Of a stretch of DNA of 9,056 nucleotides, positions 6,065 to 9,056 are shown piece after piece. The DNA is from Xanthobacteraceae bacterium (lineage in GTDB: Bacteria > Pseudomonadota > Alphaproteobacteria > Rhizobiales > Xanthobacteraceae). The DNA is taken from positions 1-9,056 of the forward strand of contig JASHSY010000083.1 in the NCBI GenBank assembly GCA_030040825.1, written 5' to 3'. How positions within the stretch are numbered: position 1 is the first letter of the stretch; every line of letters starts with the position of its first letter. The notes under the pieces were generated by a model. The model saw nothing but the letters and a program-made list of their open reading frames with translations. It was not told the DNA's origin and did not search any database. The position numbers and the translations under genes were made by a program.

Positions 6065-7477
6065 TCACGAGCGGTGATAGTCGTCCTCGATGCGCACGAT
6101 ATCGTCCTCGCCGAGATAGCTACCGGTCTGCACTTCGATAAGCTCAAGATCGATCTTGCCAGGGTTTTCCAGCCGATGCCGGGCGCCACTCGGCACATAG
6201 ACCGATTCATTCTCGTGCAGCATCTGCACTGTGTCGCCGATGGTCACGCGCGCCGTGCCGCGCACCACGACCCAATGCTCGGCACGATGATGATGCAGCT
6301 GCAGCGATAGCCGGCCACCTTGTTTGACTACGATTCGCTTGACCTGATAGCGGTCGCCCTGATCGAGCGACTGGTAGGAGCCCCACGGGCGGTGCACTTT
6401 GAGGTGATCCTCGGTCAGCGCCGGCGCCACATCCTTGAGCTTCTTGACGACGCGCCGCAAACCGTCGCCATCCTCACGCCGCGCCACCAGCACGGCATCG
6501 TCGGTTGTCACCACTGCAATATTGTCGAGCCCCAGCACCGCCACGAGCTGTTTTTCACTGGCGACATAAGAGCCGCGCGTATCGGTGAACACGGCATTGC
6601 CTTGGGCGGCATTACCGTCGCCGTCGCGTTCAGAAAGTTCCCACACCGCCTGCCAGGAGCCCACATCCGACCAGCCATAGGATACCGGCATGACCGCGGC
6701 ATGCGTGGTCCGTTCCATCAGCCCATAATCGATGGATTTTGCGGTCGCCCGGGCAAACGCTTCCGCTTGCAGCGTAACGAAAGACAGGTCTGCGCCGGCT
6801 TCCGCGACCGCAGCCGTAACCGCGGCTTCGGAATCAGACTCGAAACGGCGATACTCTTCCAGCAGGAAGCCGGCTCGGAACACGAAGTTACCGGAGTTCC
6901 AGAGATAACCCTCGGCGACGTAACGCGCGGCGGTGTCCGCGTCAGGCTTTTCCACGAAGCGCTCGATCGCGTGCAGGCCCGGCCGAATCGATTGCGCCGG
7001 ACGAATGTAGCCGTATTCGGTCGCTGGCCGCGTCGGATGCACGCCAAAGGTGACGATGAGATCGTCCAGCGCCGCCGCACTCGCATGCTTGCATACCTCG
7101 GCAAAAGCGGCAGGATCGGTCACGACATGATCGGCGGCAAGCGCCACCAGCACCGGATTACCGCCACGCCGGTGCGCATAAACGGCGCCGGCAACAATCG
7201 CCGGCCCGGAATCGCGCCGCATCGGCTCAAGGAGAATGTCAGCTTCGGCACCGATCGCGGCGAGTTGCTCCGCCACCAGGAACCGATACTGGCCGTTGGT
7301 CACCACGATCGGGCGACCAAACAGAGCCGGATCCGAAACGCGGCGGATCGTCTCCTGAAACGTCGACAGCGGACCGAACAACGGCAGAAACTGTTTCGGC
7401 CGGTTCTCGCGCGAAGCCGGCCACAGTCGGGTGCCGGCGCCGCCGCACATAATCAATGGAATGATCAGTTGAGCCAA
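6065..7477 (-). CDS. manC: Bifunctional mannose-1-phosphate guanylyltransferase / mannose-6-phosphate isomerase (type II)
   Basis: Cytosolic enzyme that makes mannose-6-phosphate from fructose-6-phosphate and GDP-mannose from mannose-1-phosphate plus GTP, feeding mannosylated or fucosylated polysaccharides. The 470 residues match the full two-domain family. The N-terminal nucleotidyltransferase has GGAGTRLWPASRENRPKQF (12-30, with catalytic R17 and K28), AADH at 114-117, EYGYI at 154-158, FVEKPD at 174-179, WNSGNF at 193-198 and DVGSW at 271-275. The C-terminal cupin isomerase domain has HRPWGSY at 362-368, the metal site QLHHHRAEHW (393-402), H434 and the closing GSYLGEDDIVRIEDDYHR. No in-frame ATG lies upstream before a stop, so the start is TTG at 7477 with only a GGA 6 nt before it, implying modest translation. 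The next in-frame ATG (M10) would cut into the first beta strand. No phosphomannomutase gene is adjacent. Confidence 0.96.
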   Translation of the reverse strand: MAQLIIPLIMCGGAGTRLWPASRENRPKQFLPLFGPLSTFQETIRRVSDPALFGRPIVVTNGQYRFLVAEQLAAIGAEADILLEPMRRDSGPAIVAGAVYAHRRGGNPVLVALAADHVVTDPAAFAEVCKHASAAALDDLIVTFGVHPTRPATEYGYIRPAQSIRPGLHAIERFVEKPDADTAARYVAEGYLWNSGNFVFRAGFLLEEYRRFESDSEAAVTAAVAEAGADLSFVTLQAEAFARATAKSIDYGLMERTTHAAVMPVSYGWSDVGSWQAVWELSERDGDGNAAQGNAVFTDTRGSYVASEKQLVAVLGLDNIAVVTTDDAVLVARREDGDGLRRVVKKLKDVAPALTEDHLKVHRPWGSYQSLDQGDRYQVKRIVVKQGGRLSLQLHHHRAEHWVVVRGTARVTIGDTVQMLHENESVYVPSGARHRLENPGKIDLELIEVQTGSYLGEDDIVRIEDDYHRS

Positions 7478-7644
7478 GTTACGTCCGCGATTGCCCGCGC
7501 CAGTAAAGGCGTATCCGTCCGGAGTTCAAGGTAAGCACGCATCGTGGCCGGGCGTGTGTTTCGCGGATCGTGCAACTCCCACAAACGAGAATGACTGTCA
7601 AATGCGGCAAGGTCGATGCGTTAACGAATGCGCCAGCCGGTAGG
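7478..7644. other. Intergenic region upstream of manC
   Basis: This 167-nt stretch separates the flippase-like gene from manC. On the minus strand it contains a perfect TTGACA (7596-7601), about 120 nt before the manC start, but the hexamer 17 nt further on is GAGTTG, a poor -10, so the promoter call is weak. No terminator hairpin with a U-tract follows the flippase-like stop, and I see no small ORF with a convincing Shine-Dalgarno. Confidence 0.3.
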
Positions 7645-8718
7645 TTAATTGTCGCCCCGCGGATTGGATGACCTTTGCGCGAGACCGTGCCGGTCGGCGA
7701 TCGACGAAGTCTGCGGCCACGCAAAAGCGAGCCAACCGAAAGCTCCGGGAAGCGAGGCGACGAAAACGCAAAGGCCGAAATAGAGAGAAAATGTCAGGGC
7801 GCGCTCGGCGCCGAGGCCGTAGCTGCCGAACAAAGACACCATGGCAAATTCGCGCAAGCCCCAACCGCCACCCACCGCAACCGGTATGAGCGACACGCCC
7901 ACCATGATGGCGAATAGAACCGCCGCATCGTTCGCCGACAATTCGAGCCCCTGCGCCTTGGCGAGCGACCAAATGGAACCGATAGTCAACACGTGGATCA
8001 GGCAGCCAAGGCCAAGGACCGCGCCACCGCGCGGTCCAAACGTCACCTGATGCGCGCTCCACAAGAAATCTCCAGCCAATGCGCCCATGCGGGCCATGCC
8101 AAACGCGGACCGAAGGCGGGCGCCGAGCAAAACAACGATCAGACAGGCAAGCAGCACCGCCGCGAGCACCGCGATGACCTCGGTGCGATAGCCGGCAAAC
8201 ACGTCGAGCCTCGACGGCAACAGCAATATGACGACCGCGAAGGTCAACAGCAGGCCAATTCCCACGCAGCGGTCGAGCGCAACGCTGATGAAGCCGTCGC
8301 GCCAGCCGCCGCCGAATCGGGTCAGAAACCAAACGCGTATACCGTCGCCGGCCGCAACCAGCATGACTTGTCCGAAGAACTGGCCAATCGCCGTCCCGAG
8401 ACAGAGATAAGGATAGGATAGTTCGGCTAAGCCGATTTTGAGCGTCCGAATAATTTCCATCCACCTGAGCGCAACCAGAGGAATTTGCACAGCCAGCAGC
8501 ACAAGCGTAAGTGCGAACCACTGCAATCGGATATGGGAAAACGCGCGGCGAAGTTCGCCGACGTCGACGTGGACAAACACATACCAAAAGCAGGCGATCG
8601 TGATGGCCGCTTTCAGCAACACGGCGATGGCCCGGTTTTTGCTGAAGCTGCCCGACGACAGCAACGCGACTCTGCGCGTCAACGCCTTGCTCTCTGCACG
8701 GGAATCATCAGCACTCAC
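7645..8718 (-). CDS. Flippase-like integral membrane protein, YbhN/UPF0104 (LPG synthase transmembrane-domain) family
   Basis: A 357-residue polytopic inner-membrane protein resembling the transmembrane half of lysylphosphatidylglycerol synthases, without the soluble aminoacyl-transfer domain. Family marks in order: a first helix IAVLLKAAITIACFWYVFV (31-49), WFALTLVLLAVQIPLVALRW (about 66-85), FGQVMLVAAGDGIRVWFL (114-131; the G-D-x-x-R motif), DRCVGI in the following segment, and the hallmark IPVAVGGGWGLREFA near residue 292. About seven to eight hydrophobic segments are visible. Relatives include AglD, HpnL and the transmembrane part of MprF; functions are linked to lipid or glycolipid translocation, but the substrate here is unknown. 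I chose the GTG at 8718, 22 nt after the mtnP stop. An ATG at 8787 would add 23 residues inside mtnP with no hydrophobic or family character. Neither start has a strong Shine-Dalgarno, so coupling to mtnP is likely. Confidence 0.85.
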   Translation of the reverse strand: MSADDSRAESKALTRRVALLSSGSFSKNRAIAVLLKAAITIACFWYVFVHVDVGELRRAFSHIRLQWFALTLVLLAVQIPLVALRWMEIIRTLKIGLAELSYPYLCLGTAIGQFFGQVMLVAAGDGIRVWFLTRFGGGWRDGFISVALDRCVGIGLLLTFAVVILLLPSRLDVFAGYRTEVIAVLAAVLLACLIVVLLGARLRSAFGMARMGALAGDFLWSAHQVTFGPRGGAVLGLGCLIHVLTIGSIWSLAKAQGLELSANDAAVLFAIMVGVSLIPVAVGGGWGLREFAMVSLFGSYGLGAERALTFSLYFGLCVFVASLPGAFGWLAFAWPQTSSIADRHGLAQRSSNPRGDN

Positions 8719-8740
8719 GCAACCAAATCGCCGGCAAGGG

Positions 8741-9056
8741 TCATCCCGCGGCCATGTCACGGTGCAACACGCGACCGGCAATGGCATCGAGCTTTTTCAG
8801 CAACACAGGATCGCGCGCCTCCGGCGCGGTAATCAGCGCATTGTCGAGCGCCCGGTCGGAGCCGATCGGGCACGCCTCGTGCTCACGCGGAAAATCGCGC
8901 GCAAGCCGCGCCACCAGGCGCTTGGCTTTCTCCGCGTTGGCGAGCAGCACCTTGATAATGTCCTGGACGGTGACGGCGTCGTGATCGGCATGCCAGCAGT
9001 CGAAGTCGGTCACCATCGCAACCGTAGCGTAGCAAATCTCCGCCTCGCGTGCGAGC
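8741..9056 (-). CDS. mtnP: S-methyl-5'-thioadenosine phosphorylase, C-terminal part (runs off right edge)
   Basis: The last 104 codons of MTA phosphorylase, the purine-salvage and methionine-salvage enzyme that splits methylthioadenosine into adenine and 5-methylthioribose-1-phosphate. The frame is open to the window edge and reads LAREAEICYATVAMVTDFDCW, the segment that in MTAP carries the substrate-site Met and the Asp pair of the adenine pocket (here M14, D17 and D19 of the visible part). The downstream helical tail (VTVQDIIKVLLANAEKAKRLV) also matches the family, and a further Arg/Pro/Glu-containing tail ends in DMAAG. The N-terminal phosphate-binding part lies outside the window, so completeness cannot be judged. 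It is the most upstream visible gene of the minus-strand run leading into the flippase-like gene, 22 nt away. Confidence 0.93.
   Translation of the reverse strand, partial: LAREAEICYATVAMVTDFDCWHADHDAVTVQDIIKVLLANAEKAKRLVARLARDFPREHEACPIGSDRALDNALITAPEARDPVLLKKLDAIAGRVLHRDMAAG

Noticed and set aside
6055..6078. Overlapping small palindromes at the manC stop (TGATCGGCGATCA and ATCAC-GAGCG-GTGAT)
   Set aside because: The stems are 5 bp and partly inside coding sequence, with no U-tract or operator-like context, so neither terminator nor regulator site can be claimed.
5926..6210. A 94-codon minus-strand frame overlapping the end of manC and reaching the SnoaL-like gene's upstream region
   Set aside because: Most of it overlaps the conserved cupin domain of manC in another frame, and the product has no recognisable features. 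The short non-overlapping tail could be a small ORF but lacks support.
6320..7534. A 404-codon plus-strand open frame antisense to manC
   Set aside because: The minus strand encodes a full-length enzyme with every ManC motif. The antisense product is Arg/His-rich with no recognisable domain, as expected for a shadow frame in GC-rich coding DNA.

Overview
The window is high-GC chromosomal DNA that reads as an alphaproteobacterium, most likely a Hyphomicrobiales (Rhizobiales) member near Bradyrhizobium, Rhodopseudomonas or Xanthobacteraceae. The basis is base composition, Ala/Arg-rich codon use, long antisense open frames, G-rich palindromic intergenic repeats of a type familiar from that order, and the protein families themselves. 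This placement is inference. I see no transposase, integrase, tRNA, rRNA, CRISPR array or phage gene.

Layout, left to right: the 5' part of a small secreted His/Pro/Gly-rich protein (minus, runs off the left edge); murJ, the lipid II flippase (minus, 288-1901); a G-rich inverted-repeat element (about 1960-2068); a PLP aminotransferase of the WbpE/GnnB type (minus, 2079-3233); a Gfo/Idh/MocA oxidoreductase of the GnnA/WlbA type (minus, 3262-4260); a divergent promoter region; a secreted alpha/beta hydrolase (plus, 4441-5466); a small SnoaL/NTF2-fold protein (minus, 5518-5892) convergent with it; manC, a bifunctional GDP-mannose pyrophosphorylase/phosphomannose isomerase with a TTG start (minus, 6065-7477); a YbhN/UPF0104-type flippase-like membrane protein (minus, 7645-8718, GTG start); and the 3' end of mtnP, methylthioadenosine phosphorylase (minus, runs off the right edge). 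Seven of the nine genes or gene fragments are complete.

Most genes serve the cell envelope. The oxidoreductase and aminotransferase sit 28 nt apart and together would make a 3-amino-3-deoxy sugar nucleotide: oxidation of C3 of a UDP-GlcNAc-type sugar, then transamination. In this order of bacteria the best-known use of such a product is lipid A carrying 2,3-diamino-2,3-dideoxyglucose, and the absence here of a UDP-GlcNAc 6-dehydrogenase or other O-antigen genes fits that reading without proving it. MurJ flips the peptidoglycan precursor, ManC supplies GDP-mannose for polysaccharides, and the YbhN-type protein is a polytopic membrane protein of a family linked to lipid or glycolipid movement. 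The hydrolase and SnoaL-like protein have no assignable substrate.

Nothing here is clearly an undescribed system. The points most worth checking are the diamino-sugar gene pair beside murJ, the G-rich repeat material at murJ and at the start of the oxidoreductase gene, the two-cysteine secreted hydrolase, and the truncated secreted protein at the left edge.
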